From the NCBI RefSeq assembly GCF_017873335.1, contig NZ_JAGGKB010000001.1, positions 682,001 through 746,000 on the forward strand: 64,000 nucleotides of DNA. The letters run 5' to 3'. How positions within the stretch are numbered: position 1 is the first letter of the stretch; every line of letters begins with the position of its first letter. The position numbers and the translations under genes are program-made. Origin of the DNA: Thermococcus stetteri. Lineage in GTDB: Archaea > Methanobacteriota_B > Thermococci > Thermococcales > Thermococcaceae. Positions 55,961 to 64,000 of the stretch are shown here, piece by piece. The notes under the pieces are model-generated. The model was given only the letters and a program-made list of their open reading frames with translations, was not told where the DNA came from and ran no database searches.

Positions 55961-56656
55961 ATGCTGGTAATCACCGACCTCGATGATACCCTCTGCAACA
56001 CGTGGGAGGCGGGGAAAAAGACCCTGCTGGAGGCACTCCTGTTCCTGTTCAGGAAAAGAAAGTTCAGGGCCATAGCCTACTTCCTCCTTAAAAAGTACCG
56101 TCGATTTGAAAGCTCTGAGAAAGCCCATCTGATGGATTTAGACGAGCTTGTTGAGACAGTCTTTAGAGACGTTTACCCTGATGCCTCCGATGAGGAGATC
56201 AGAGAGGTTGTGTCCTTTGTTGAGCGTGCCTTTTTTAGCCATCTCCATCTTTTCCTGGACGCGGTACCGTTTCTCTCCGGCCTGAAGAAGCTCGGGGCAA
56301 AAATCGTTCTCTTGACCGACTCATCAACTGAGTGGCAGAGGAAAAAGCTTGAAGTCCTCGGCATCTCCGAGTATTTTGATGGGATTATCATAAGCGGTGA
56401 GACAGGCCACAGCAAGCTTGAGGACTACAACTTCAGGCTTGCCCTTCAAAAGTTCCCATCCAGCGAGGTGTACGTGGTTGGGGACAGGGATGAGACGGAC
56501 ATGCGTGGTGGCAGAGCGATTGGGGCCACCACCATACTGGTTCGCAGGGGCTACTTCAAGTCCCGAAAGGTTAGGTTCGCCGATTACGTCGTGAATAACC
56601 TTCTTGAGGCTCTGGAGGTGATAAACCGTGAGCATAAGAAGCGAGCTGAAGCGTAA
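55961..56656 (+). CDS. HAD-superfamily hydrolase
   Basis: 231 residues. The catalytic start VITDLDDTLCNTW (DxDxT) is followed by a helical cap, a LLTDSS motif II, a late lysine and GDRDETDMRGGR (motif IV). It is a small-molecule phosphatase of unknown substrate. Its end overlaps the next gene by 29 bases. Confidence 0.9.
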   Translation: MLVITDLDDTLCNTWEAGKKTLLEALLFLFRKRKFRAIAYFLLKKYRRFESSEKAHLMDLDELVETVFRDVYPDASDEEIREVVSFVERAFFSHLHLFLDAVPFLSGLKKLGAKIVLLTDSSTEWQRKKLEVLGISEYFDGIIISGETGHSKLEDYNFRLALQKFPSSEVYVVGDRDETDMRGGRAIGATTILVRRGYFKSRKVRFADYVVNNLLEALEVINREHKKRAEA

Positions 56657-57257
56657 GGCGCTTCACCTCACTGGGCTTACAGTACCTGCTATTTACCTCT
56701 GCTGCGGCAAAACATCGACCCTCATCTTCATTGGGTTGGCCTTTACTCTCTTCGTTGTGCTTGAGCCCTTCAGGATAATCGAGGAATGGAGGGATAGGAT
56801 AAAGTACCGCCTCCTGAACATTTATCCATCTCCCGAGCTCGGCAGGGGGATTGAGCTTATAGAAAACCACATCGAGGCGATAACGAGGCCTCATGAACGT
56901 GAGAGGGTTGCGGCGCACATCTACTTCGCGGTGGCTTCCTTCATCGTCGTGTACTTCTTCCCGATGAAAGTTGCTGTGGGCGCCATAACCGTTGCGACTC
57001 TGGGCGATGCTCTAGCTGCCATAATAGGCAAGAGCCTTGGGAGGCACCGCTTCTCAAACGGAAAGAGCCTTGAGGGAAGTCTCGCGTACTTTATTACGGC
57101 TTTGCTGGTTCTGATTCCTCTCATGGGGCTTATTCCTTCTTTAGTTGGTGCGGCTGTCGGTACCCTCGTGGAGTTCTACAACCTTCCACCAGATGACAAC
57201 TTTTCAAACCAGCTGGCCGTTTCACTGGCTGTGTATTTGGCATCGGTAGCGCTTTGA
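56628..57257 (+). CDS. CTP-dependent polyprenol/diacylglycerol kinase-like membrane protein
   Basis: 209 residues. A short basic N-terminus (RSELKRKALHLTGLTVPAIYL) is followed by six or more membrane helices. The family motifs GDALAAIIGKSLGRH, GKSLEGSLAYF and EFYNLPPDDNFSNQL place it with SEC59/VTE5/DgkA-like kinases that use CTP. In archaea it probably phosphorylates a polyprenol or archaeol precursor. GTG 56628 starts inside the HAD gene. Confidence 0.85.
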   Translation: MSIRSELKRKALHLTGLTVPAIYLCCGKTSTLIFIGLAFTLFVVLEPFRIIEEWRDRIKYRLLNIYPSPELGRGIELIENHIEAITRPHERERVAAHIYFAVASFIVVYFFPMKVAVGAITVATLGDALAAIIGKSLGRHRFSNGKSLEGSLAYFITALLVLIPLMGLIPSLVGAAVGTLVEFYNLPPDDNFSNQLAVSLAVYLASVAL

Positions 57258-57297
57258 TTTTCATCCAGAAAAGCGAAAAGGGAGAAAAGAAAAAGCT

Positions 57298-59034
57298 TCA
57301 GATTATGGAGACCGAGGCGAACTCGGTAAACGTGTCCTCGTCGCCCCACTCGTCTCCTGGTTGCTTGTCCATCACTGCCTCCTGAAGCGGTAGTGAATCA
57401 ACTGCAGAGTCACCGGCGCCCTGTCCAGTAACGTAGGCAACTATGTGTATCTCCTTCGGCTTGCCTCCGAGTTCCTCCCATGGGATCGCTATCTCGAGGG
57501 TCTGCAGGCCGGTCTCATTTCCGCCGGTGTATGCGTAGAAGCCCGCCCATTGGAGGTCTTTGTAGTCCCACCCGTTGCCGTTCCAAAGGGTCAGCTGGGC
57601 ACTGGTTATGGTTCCGGTTCCTGGGTTTCCGAAGAACTCTCCGTTCCAGAAGAAGTAGAGCTCTGCGTCAATGCCCCTTGTGAAGCTTACCTTTTTTCCC
57701 CAGCTGTCCTGTCCGGTTGTGTAACCACCATCTTTGTAGTCGAGGGCTATGCCGTAGGCAACTCTCCATGAGGCCTTGTTGTCTGTGGTGAGCGCTATGT
57801 ACAGGAAGTTGTCGTCGTAGTCCACGTAGAGGGCTTTCAGGTTGGCACCGTCCTGTCCGTATCCCTCAGTATCTACTGCAATCGGCTGGACACTCCAGTC
57901 GTCGAGGTTGCCGTCTATGGTCTTGGTGAGCTTCTTGGAGAGTTCTTCCAGGTGTTTTTCTTTCTCGTACTGTCTCTCTTTGGCATTTTCAAGTATCTCT
58001 TCCATCTCAAGAGTTATTCTTCTCATTCCGATATATGCTCTGTATATTCTAAATGCTCCAACAAATGCTAGCCCTGGAATGTTTATTGTCGATAGGCCAT
58101 TATGATACAGTTCAAGAAGATTTGCGACTTCGCTGTCATATTCCTCTATCCTAGCTTCAACCTCAGGTGCTATCTGATACTTCTTCAGTTCATCTTTAAT
58201 GCTCTCGTATCTTGAGTAAGATTCATTGAACTTTCTTTGCCCATAGAAAGAGTTCATGGTTATAAAGCTTGCTATATGGGTTGCCTTCCTCTCAAGCAAG
58301 TACTTTTCGTAACTAAAGTTTGAATCTACGATCTGGAGTTCTAATGGTTGATCTGGGCTCCAGAATATAAACCGAGTTATTATTGCTGGTGCAACTGCGC
58401 CTCCCCCTTCGTTCCATGTAGGAACATCTTGATCTGGCGCAATATCTGAGAACCACTGAAGTGCTCCATCACTTCCGCCTGTTAGTACAAACGCTACTTT
58501 AAGTGAGGGATTCTTAATATCCCCGAATATCGAAAGGGGTACTGCTATCTCAACGACTATCCAATCGTCGGTGGTTCCATAGGCTCTTTTGATATGTGAA
58601 GTAACATCTATGAAGGTATTATCTGGGGATATCAACCATCCTCTGAGATCTGATTCCCAGGTCTCTATCATGATATCTATGTCCCCACTTGCCACGCTGT
58701 AACTTCTGCCCCATGGATGACCTTTTGTGTCTTTTGCGCCTTTTCTCTCTATCAAATCTAGAATGACTCCAAGATTGTTCCATCCAGATTTTTTGAAGAT
58801 CCCTGCTATGTAAATATAGTTGCCGTCTGAATACACTCCAACTGTTCTTATGTCATTGTTAGTACCCCATTTCCCATCGCCAATTGGGTCATTCAGAAGC
58901 AATGTTGTTGGCCAGTCATTGAGGTTTCCGTCAATTGTTATCCCAGTGCTGTCTAGTGCAAATGTGAAGTGTGTTGCTGGCGCTAGGCTAAATACCAAAA
59001 CAAAAACAATCAAGAGTGCAGTTATTCTTCGCAT
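57298..59034 (-). CDS. Secreted protein with two IDGxLxDW carbohydrate-binding-like domains
   Basis: About 578 residues. A signal peptide (RRITALLIVFVLVFSLAPATHF) leads to a first domain starting ITIDGNLNDWPTTLLLND. A helical linker (about 270-375, ending EKEKHLEELSKKLTK) follows, then a second domain starting TIDGNLDDWSVQPIAVD. Both resemble the C-terminal sugar-binding-type domains of Thermococcus amylopullulanases. It could bind starch on the cell surface. The last 200 codons are GC-rich and the first part AT-rich, a composition break near 57950. AGGTGAG precedes ATG 59034. Confidence 0.78.
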   Translation of the reverse strand: MRRITALLIVFVLVFSLAPATHFTFALDSTGITIDGNLNDWPTTLLLNDPIGDGKWGTNNDIRTVGVYSDGNYIYIAGIFKKSGWNNLGVILDLIERKGAKDTKGHPWGRSYSVASGDIDIMIETWESDLRGWLISPDNTFIDVTSHIKRAYGTTDDWIVVEIAVPLSIFGDIKNPSLKVAFVLTGGSDGALQWFSDIAPDQDVPTWNEGGGAVAPAIITRFIFWSPDQPLELQIVDSNFSYEKYLLERKATHIASFITMNSFYGQRKFNESYSRYESIKDELKKYQIAPEVEARIEEYDSEVANLLELYHNGLSTINIPGLAFVGAFRIYRAYIGMRRITLEMEEILENAKERQYEKEKHLEELSKKLTKTIDGNLDDWSVQPIAVDTEGYGQDGANLKALYVDYDDNFLYIALTTDNKASWRVAYGIALDYKDGGYTTGQDSWGKKVSFTRGIDAELYFFWNGEFFGNPGTGTITSAQLTLWNGNGWDYKDLQWAGFYAYTGGNETGLQTLEIAIPWEELGGKPKEIHIVAYVTGQGAGDSAVDSLPLQEAVMDKQPGDEWGDEDTFTEFASVSII

Positions 59035-59054
59035 GGTGCTCACCTTTATCCATC

Positions 59055-59067
59055 CCCCCATTGGGGG
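59055..59067 (-). promoter_or_regulatory. Hairpin before the ribosome binding site of the secreted protein
   Basis: CCCCC and GGGGG pair around a three-base loop, about ten bases before AGGTGAG (59039-59045). It lies in the 5' leader and could slow initiation or stabilise the mRNA. Confidence 0.4.
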
Positions 59068-59103
59068 TTCAGTAGTCACCTTCAGTGAGTATTTGACGAA
59101 AAG

Positions 59104-59112
59104 GTTTATATG
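59104..59112 (+). promoter_or_regulatory. TATA box of the 4-alpha-glucanotransferase gene
   Basis: GTTTATATG precedes the TGM by about 13 bases. The reverse reads CATATAAAC and could also serve the divergent secreted-protein gene. Confidence 0.6.
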
Positions 59113-59124
59113 CCTTTCTTTCGA

Positions 59125-59141
59125 TATCACTCCCAGTGATA
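59125..59141 (+). promoter_or_regulatory. Thermococcales-Glycolytic-Motif (TrmBL1/Tgr site)
   Basis: TATCAC-TCCCA-GTGATA is a perfect match to TATCAC-N5-GTGATA. It lies downstream of the TATA box and over the likely transcript start, the position where TrmBL1/Tgr represses sugar-breakdown genes until maltose-type sugars are present. Confidence 0.9.
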
Positions 59142-59163
59142 ACAATGCTCTTTGGTGATGGAG

Positions 59164-61122
59164 ATGGTGAACTTCATATTCGGAATACACAACCATCAGC
59201 CCCTCGGGAACTTCGGCTGGGTGATGGAGAGCGCATACGAGAGGTCTTACAGGCCCTTCATGGAGACACTTGAGGAGTACCCAAACATGAAGGTCGCCGT
59301 CCACTACTCCGGCCCGCTCCTCGAGTGGATAAGGGACAACAGGCCCGAGCACCTAGATTTGCTCCGCTCACTCGTCAGGAAGGGCCAGCTTGAGATAGTC
59401 GTTGCCGGCTTCTACGAGCCCGTTCTTGCCTCGATTCCGAAGGAAGACAGAATAGTTCAGATCGAGAAGCTCAAGGAGTTCGCCAGAGAGCTCGGCTACG
59501 AGGCGAAGGGTGTCTGGCTCACCGAGCGCGTCTGGCAGCCGGAACTTGTGAAGAGTCTCCGCGCGGCCGGGATAGAGTACGTCGTCGTTGACGACTACCA
59601 CTTCATGAGCGCCGGCCTCTCGAAGGAGGAGCTTTTCTGGCCCTACTACACCGAGGACGGCGGTGAGGTCATATCCGTCTTCCCGATAGACGAGAAGCTC
59701 CGCTATCTAATCCCCTTCCGCCCGGTTGAGAAGACCATCGAGTACCTCCACTCCCTCGACGACGGCGACGAGAGCAAGGTTGCCGTCTTCCACGACGACG
59801 GTGAGAAGTTCGGGGTCTGGCCCGGAACCCACGAGTGGGTCTACGAGAAGGGCTGGCTCAGGGAGTTCTTCGACAGGGTCTCCAGCGACGAGAGGATAAA
59901 CCTCATGCTCTACTCAGAGTACCTCTCCCGCTTCAGGCCAAAGGGCCTCGTTTACCTTCCGATAGCTTCCTACTTCGAGATGAGCGAGTGGAGCCTTCCG
60001 GCGAAGCAGGCCAAGCTCTTCGTCGAGTTCGTCGAGAAGCTCAAGGAGCAGGGCCAGTTTGAGAAGTACCGCGTCTTCGTCCGCGGCGGAATCTGGAAGA
60101 ACTTCTTCTTCAAGTACCCGGAGAGCAACTACATGCACAAGAGGATGCTGATGGTGAGCAAGGCAGTCAGGGACAATCCGGAAGCGAGGGAGTTCATCCT
60201 CAGGGCCCAGTGCAACGACGCCTACTGGCATGGTGTCTTCGGCGGTGTCTACCTCCCGCACCTCCGCAGGGCCGTCTGGGAGAACCTTATAAATGCCAAC
60301 AGTTACGTCAAGACAGGAAACTTCGTCAGGGACATCGACTTCGACGGCAGAGAGGAGGTCTTCATTGAGAACGAGAACTTCTACGCCGTCTTCAAACCAG
60401 CATACGGTGGGGCCCTCTTCGAGCTCAGCTCAAAGAAAAAGGCAGTGAACTACAACGACGTGCTCGCGAGAAGGTGGGAGCACTACCACGAGGTTCCGGA
60501 GGCAGCAACGCCGGAAGAGGAGAGCGGTGAAGGCGTCGCCAGCATACACGAGCTTGGCAAGAAGATACCCGACGAGATAAGGCGCGAGCTCGCCTACGAC
60601 AGCCACCTGAGGGCCATCCTGCAGGACCACTTCCTCGATCCAGAGACAACGCTCGACGAGTACAGGCTGAACCGCTACGTCGAGCTTGGAGACTTCGTTA
60701 CGGGTGCCTACGACTTCAGCCTCATTGAGAACGGGATAACCCTTGAGCGCGACGGAAGCGTGGCCAAAAAGCCCGCCCGCGTCGAGAAGTCGGTTAGATT
60801 GACCGAAGACGGCTTCATAGTGGACTACACCGTCAGAAGCGACGCTAAGGCCCTCTTCGGCGTTGAACTGAACCTCGCCGTCCACAGCGTCATGGAGGAA
60901 CCGGCCGAGTTCGAGGCGGAGAAGTTCGAGGTGAACGACCCCTACTGCATCGGAAGGGTTGAGGTAGAGCTGGACAGAAAGGCAAGAATTTGGAAGTACC
61001 CGATAAAGACCCTCAGCCAGAGCGAGGCCGGGTGGGACTTCATCCAGCAGGGCGTCAGCTACACCGTCCTGTTCCCAGTTGAGGGTGAGCTGAGGTTCAG
61101 GCTCCGCTTTAGGGAGCTTTGA
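59164..61122 (+). CDS. 4-alpha-glucanotransferase (GH57)
   Basis: About 652 residues, the size and sequence type of the T. kodakarensis and T. litoralis enzymes. The start VNFIFGIHNHQPLGNFGWV, the nucleophile E121 in VWLTERVWQPE, and VFHDDGEKFGVWPGT mark GH57. A beta domain fills the C-terminal third. It moves glucan chains between maltodextrins, making cyclic or longer glucans in the cytoplasm. ATG 59164 fits GGTGAT best; ATG 59158 gives two more residues. It is controlled from the TGM promoter. Confidence 0.95.
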   Translation: MVNFIFGIHNHQPLGNFGWVMESAYERSYRPFMETLEEYPNMKVAVHYSGPLLEWIRDNRPEHLDLLRSLVRKGQLEIVVAGFYEPVLASIPKEDRIVQIEKLKEFARELGYEAKGVWLTERVWQPELVKSLRAAGIEYVVVDDYHFMSAGLSKEELFWPYYTEDGGEVISVFPIDEKLRYLIPFRPVEKTIEYLHSLDDGDESKVAVFHDDGEKFGVWPGTHEWVYEKGWLREFFDRVSSDERINLMLYSEYLSRFRPKGLVYLPIASYFEMSEWSLPAKQAKLFVEFVEKLKEQGQFEKYRVFVRGGIWKNFFFKYPESNYMHKRMLMVSKAVRDNPEAREFILRAQCNDAYWHGVFGGVYLPHLRRAVWENLINANSYVKTGNFVRDIDFDGREEVFIENENFYAVFKPAYGGALFELSSKKKAVNYNDVLARRWEHYHEVPEAATPEEESGEGVASIHELGKKIPDEIRRELAYDSHLRAILQDHFLDPETTLDEYRLNRYVELGDFVTGAYDFSLIENGITLERDGSVAKKPARVEKSVRLTEDGFIVDYTVRSDAKALFGVELNLAVHSVMEEPAEFEAEKFEVNDPYCIGRVEVELDRKARIWKYPIKTLSQSEAGWDFIQQGVSYTVLFPVEGELRFRLRFREL

Positions 61123-61768
61123 ACTTCAGTTTTCTCCTGGTTATTTCCTTTGCCTTCTCCGTTTTCTGCTTCCCCCTCACGGCCACTATAAATATCAGTG
61201 CATCTACGCTGTCCTCAAGGAGCAGCCCCTTGTTGTTCCTGGCGATTATGTAGCTGAAGAGGAGCCCAAAGAGTGCTCCCGCCACCCATAGCTCCAGAAG
61301 AAACTTCCCTGCGCTCCCCGTTTGGAGCGTGATTGCACTGAGGGTCTTGTAGGCGAGTATTAGGGCCACTGGAAAAGCCGACTCAAAGAGAAGGGACAGC
61401 CTAACGATCCTTTCGAGGACTTTCAAAACCCTCCCCTCTGCCATTCCCCTGAGGACTTTTGCATCATGACTGGAGTAGACGATGAGCCTCGTTATGTTCG
61501 CACCGCTCCTGAAGGCTAAAAGGCCGAAGACCGCACCAAGAAGTGTTGCCTCCTTCAGCTTGAAAAACGCCCATATGCCTATGATGAGCCACACGGGAGT
61601 GTACAGTCTCTCCAGGCTCTTCTTCTGGTTTTCTGGAACCTGGACTCGGATGAGCTTCTTCAGGGCTTTGCCCGTCATTCGCTTTGCTAAGAGGACTGGC
61701 TTTAGGAGCAGGTTTGTTAGGGAGAGGAGTATCAAGATATAAACCGCCATCAGCGTCCAGAAGTCCAT
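61109..61768 (-). CDS. Membrane protein, function unknown
   Basis: About 219 residues with about five membrane helices and a charged tail (KQKTEKAKEITRRKL). ATG 61768 follows GGTGA; the longer reading to 61912 overlaps the dppC relic and is unlikely. No family is recognised. It is convergent with the glucanotransferase and overlaps it by 14 bases. Confidence 0.68.
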   Translation of the reverse strand: MDFWTLMAVYILILLSLTNLLLKPVLLAKRMTGKALKKLIRVQVPENQKKSLERLYTPVWLIIGIWAFFKLKEATLLGAVFGLLAFRSGANITRLIVYSSHDAKVLRGMAEGRVLKVLERIVRLSLLFESAFPVALILAYKTLSAITLQTGSAGKFLLELWVAGALFGLLFSYIIARNNKGLLLEDSVDALIFIVAVRGKQKTEKAKEITRRKLKFKAP

Positions 61769-61815
61769 TAGGGTCACCACGTAGTTATATGAGCTAGAAA
61801 AATAAAAACTTTGAG

Positions 61816-63145
61816 TTAGACTTTCATGAACTCGTCCCCTATCCATGTGGCTATCAATGTGAAAGAAATTGAAAGCACCGCTATCGAAACGGCTACCGGT
61901 AGAACCTGCCACTAGTTGAGGTTGTAGGAATAGAGACCTGTCCTGCCCATTACCACAGTCTAGCTCATTATGGAGCCCCAGTTAAAGCCTGGCACTATGG
62001 AAAAGAACCCGAGGAGTGTTATCAGGGCGAGGATTTTTGGAATGGTTATCGAGAACTGGTGGAGGGAGTAGGGAATGGGGGTCCTGGTCATGTGCTTTTT
62101 TAGTATCCATGACCAGTTGCCTCCGAGTGCTACTGCGGATTCTACGTATCCCTTTCTAAGCTCTTCCTTCACTATCGCCCTGACGCTTCTTGAGGCTTCA
62201 CCAGCAACTATGAGGCCGAGGATGAATGCCACCACTATGGGTCTTATCGTGGTCATTTGTTTTGACGTGTTGAACGTCCCTAGGTCTATTGCCACCGCCC
62301 CAACAAAGGGCAGAAGTGGAATTATCGTAAGAAGTCTGGAGGTCAGGTTTGAAAGCCTGCCCACTTTCCCCGGACCGCTCCGCTCATGCCGAGGAGGAGG
62401 GAGAGGCCGACGGCGATAAGGGCCCCCTCAATCGTCACCATTATCGTGTCCCGTGTGCTCCCAATGAAGCCAGCCCACACATCCCTCCTGAAGGGGTCTG
62501 TTCCAATGATGCCATAGCTTTCACCTTGGACCAAAATCCTGGCGCTTTCGTTTGGGCTAAACTTTTCATCGGGAAAATAAAACGGCTCTAAGATTATCTT
62601 GTACTCCCCTTTTACGAGCTTGGGATTGCTGAGGCAGTCTTGGGTGTGGGGTTCCGTGAAGAGTATCGAGAACGGGGGTTTGAGCATGACTTTTTTGTCA
62701 AGGTTTGGACACTTTTCACTCTTCATTCTCTCCCAGTCGGGCGCGAAGAGCAGGTTTCTGCCGAGATAGATACCATCGGGTAAGGGGTTTCCTTCGTAGA
62801 GGACATAGCTCTCGTTGAGAGGGTCTATGATTGTTATTCTTATTTTTTAGTCGAATTTGTGAGAACGAGTATATCCTTAGGCACTTTGGAGTACTTAAAG
62901 TCGTAAGTGAAAATCAACTTTCCGTTCACGTACTCGCTGGGAAGCCACGCCGTCTTGGGAAGTCCTTTTAGCTCTCCGTAAAATGCAGGCGAAGCGTTTG
63001 TAGGGTTGTTTTTCCATAGATCTGGGTTGTTCCATTTCTCGGCTATATTCGGATAAAAGTGAGGCCCGATTATTGCCACTATGATGTAGGCGGTGACTAT
63101 TGTTATGGATAGGATGATTCTGAGGGGCACTCTAATCCTCGCCAT
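61816..63145 (-). pseudogene. Broken dppC-type peptide ABC transporter permease
   Basis: Three pieces form one permease. The N-terminal part is 62840-63145 (an A-run frameshift near 62846-62851). The mid part with the EAA-loop neighbourhood follows, with another shift near 62355. The C-terminal part is 61960-62364. After that, the frame continues through two in-frame TAG codons (61960-61962 and about 61912-61914) to a natural TAA at 61816. Stops plus shifts point to true decay. It overlaps the dppB relic by 14 bases, as intact dppBC pairs often do. Confidence 0.82.
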
Positions 63146-64000
63146 ACACTTCCCTCCTGGGGTCCAGACGAAGGTACAGAGCTTCCATTATCGTGGAGTT
63201 CAGGAAGTAGAGGAGTGTCATGATAAAGGCCACAAAGAAAACGAGGTAGGGGTTGAAGTAGAACGTTGGCGCCCACCCATCACCAGTAAAGACGTAGAAC
63301 CTATCTATGGCCTTTGTCAGAACGAATCCAATGCCAGGAACGTCAAAAAGCTTTTCTAGGGCCATTCCGTTTATCATGAGGTTAAGGAAGTTGTAGCTCG
63401 TGTAGGTTAAGAAGGAAGGCGTGACCGTTCTCAAAAGCTTTCGGAGGATCTTCCTCTCGGGAAGACCCTTAAGGACATCGGCAAAAAAGTAGTCCTCCTT
63501 GACTTCTTTCTTCACAAAGTTCCTCACGTGGAACGCGTAGACCGCTATGTTGCCGATTGTTAGGGCGAGGAAGGGGATTAATAGAGCATTAAAATAGTCG
63601 CTTATCCCAGGCTTCCATTGGCCATTTCGCGGTGTATGTAATTAAGATAGCTGATCGTACCTATGTCGAACTTCCACCACAGCGTCCACAGGAGGAACAA
63701 ACCCCAGAACCAGGCAGGGATTCCAGAGAAAACCGGCGCGAGAATGAGAAGAATCCTGTCTGAGACTCCTCCCTTATACCCCGCGTGGAGCCCCCAGTAG
63801 AGTCCGAGGGGCAGGACTATGAGCATCGTAACTGCCAGCAGGAAGAATGTGGTAAGAACTGCGGTCTCGTGGGTTATACCAGTAACGTGTTGAAAAAGCT
63901 CCCCTGGTGTTATCCGGTACTCTCTAAACGCGCCGAAGAGAATGCTCTTCCATCTTATTTCCTCTTTCCCTTTTATGAAAACACTTATTGAAAACTGGAA
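63132..64000 (-). pseudogene. Broken dppB-type permease, cut by the window edge
   Basis: The reading from the right edge (open at 64000) passes VTMLIVLPLGLYWGLHAGYKG and ends at a stop at 63602. The rest (ISDYFNALLIPFLALTIGN) is one frame away, needing one more G in a GGG run near 63605. It then runs to the stop at 63132 with a typical DppB C-terminus (VPGIGFVLTKAIDRF). The start lies beyond the window. Confidence 0.8.

Noticed and set aside
57298-59352. Longer start at 59352 for the two-domain secreted protein
   Set aside because: It would run through the TGM promoter and the glucanotransferase gene. The signal peptide and AGGTGAG at 59034 mark the true start.
61109-61912. Longer start at 61912 for the membrane protein
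   Set aside because: The extra residues come from the dppC relic; ATG 61768 has a GGTGA site and starts a membrane helix.
61900-61970. Pyrrolysine or programmed readthrough at the dppC TAG codons
   Set aside because: No pyl genes are expected in Thermococcales, and two other frameshifts in the same gene make decay the simpler reading.

Overview
The window reads as chromosomal DNA of a hyperthermophilic euryarchaeon of the order Thermococcales, most likely a Thermococcus close to T. kodakarensis. The clues are an ADP-forming acetate-CoA ligase alpha subunit, TtuA, Trm14, an archaeal tryptophanyl-tRNA synthetase, a GH57 4-alpha-glucanotransferase behind a perfect Thermococcales-Glycolytic-Motif, MfnA-type aspartate decarboxylase, M32 carboxypeptidase, box C/D sRNAs, GGTGAT-type ribosome binding sites and TATA promoters. 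Genes are dense, often overlapping, and lie on both strands.

Layout. 1-7.4 kb: wHTH regulator, acdA, DMT exporter and PhnP-like hydrolase, trpS, FAH-fold enzyme, small membrane protein, Trm14. 7.6-8.8 kb: an M48 (HtpX-like) protease gene broken by several frameshifts, followed by an orphan IS200/IS605 end. 8.9-12.8 kb: ABC ATPase and FtsX-like permease, permuted GTPase, TIGR04076 protein. 12.9-19.5 kb: a Tad/type-IV-pilus-like export locus: a CpaB/DUF515-like anchored protein frameshifted at an AG repeat, a secreted protein, a secretion ATPase and two TadB/C membrane proteins, with no pilin in sight. 19.5-27 kb: FKBP isomerase, DUF2118 protein, a DUF4129/MoxR/DUF58 operon, PfkB kinase, M32 carboxypeptidase. 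27-34.8 kb: two secreted proteins, ASCH protein, geranylgeranyl-reductase-like flavoprotein, pyroglutamyl peptidase, and a DUF460 protein that seems to start at ATT. 34.9-40.6 kb: a galactoside cluster: galK, GH57 alpha-galactosidase, MFS transporter, galT and a GH1 beta-glycosidase. 40.6-46.9 kb: frameshifted wHTH and its membrane partner, a KaiC-like protein without a P-loop, a DUF4143 ATPase, TtuA, and a TnpB element inside a broken paralogue of the KaiC-like gene.

46.9-57.3 kb: site-2 protease, flippase, TasA-like secreted protein, two tandem box C/D sRNAs, CDF transporter, secreted protein, MfnA, Na+/H+ antiporter with DUF131 protein, HAD hydrolase and polyprenol-kinase-like protein. 57.3-64 kb: a secreted two-domain carbohydrate-binding-like protein divergent from the 4-alpha-glucanotransferase, a membrane protein, and degenerate dppB/dppC permease genes that run off the right edge.

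How the genes work together: galactosides are imported and split (GH57 alpha-galactosidase, GH1 beta-glycosidase), then galactose enters the Leloir pathway (galK, galT). Starch breakdown uses the 4-alpha-glucanotransferase, probably under TrmBL1/Tgr control. The pilus-like locus, flippase, TasA-like protein and the secreted proteins concern the cell surface. Several genes are broken. Some breaks are single-base changes in homopolymers and could be assembly errors; dppC has in-frame stops as well, and M48 has one break that is not in a run, so those two look like real decay.
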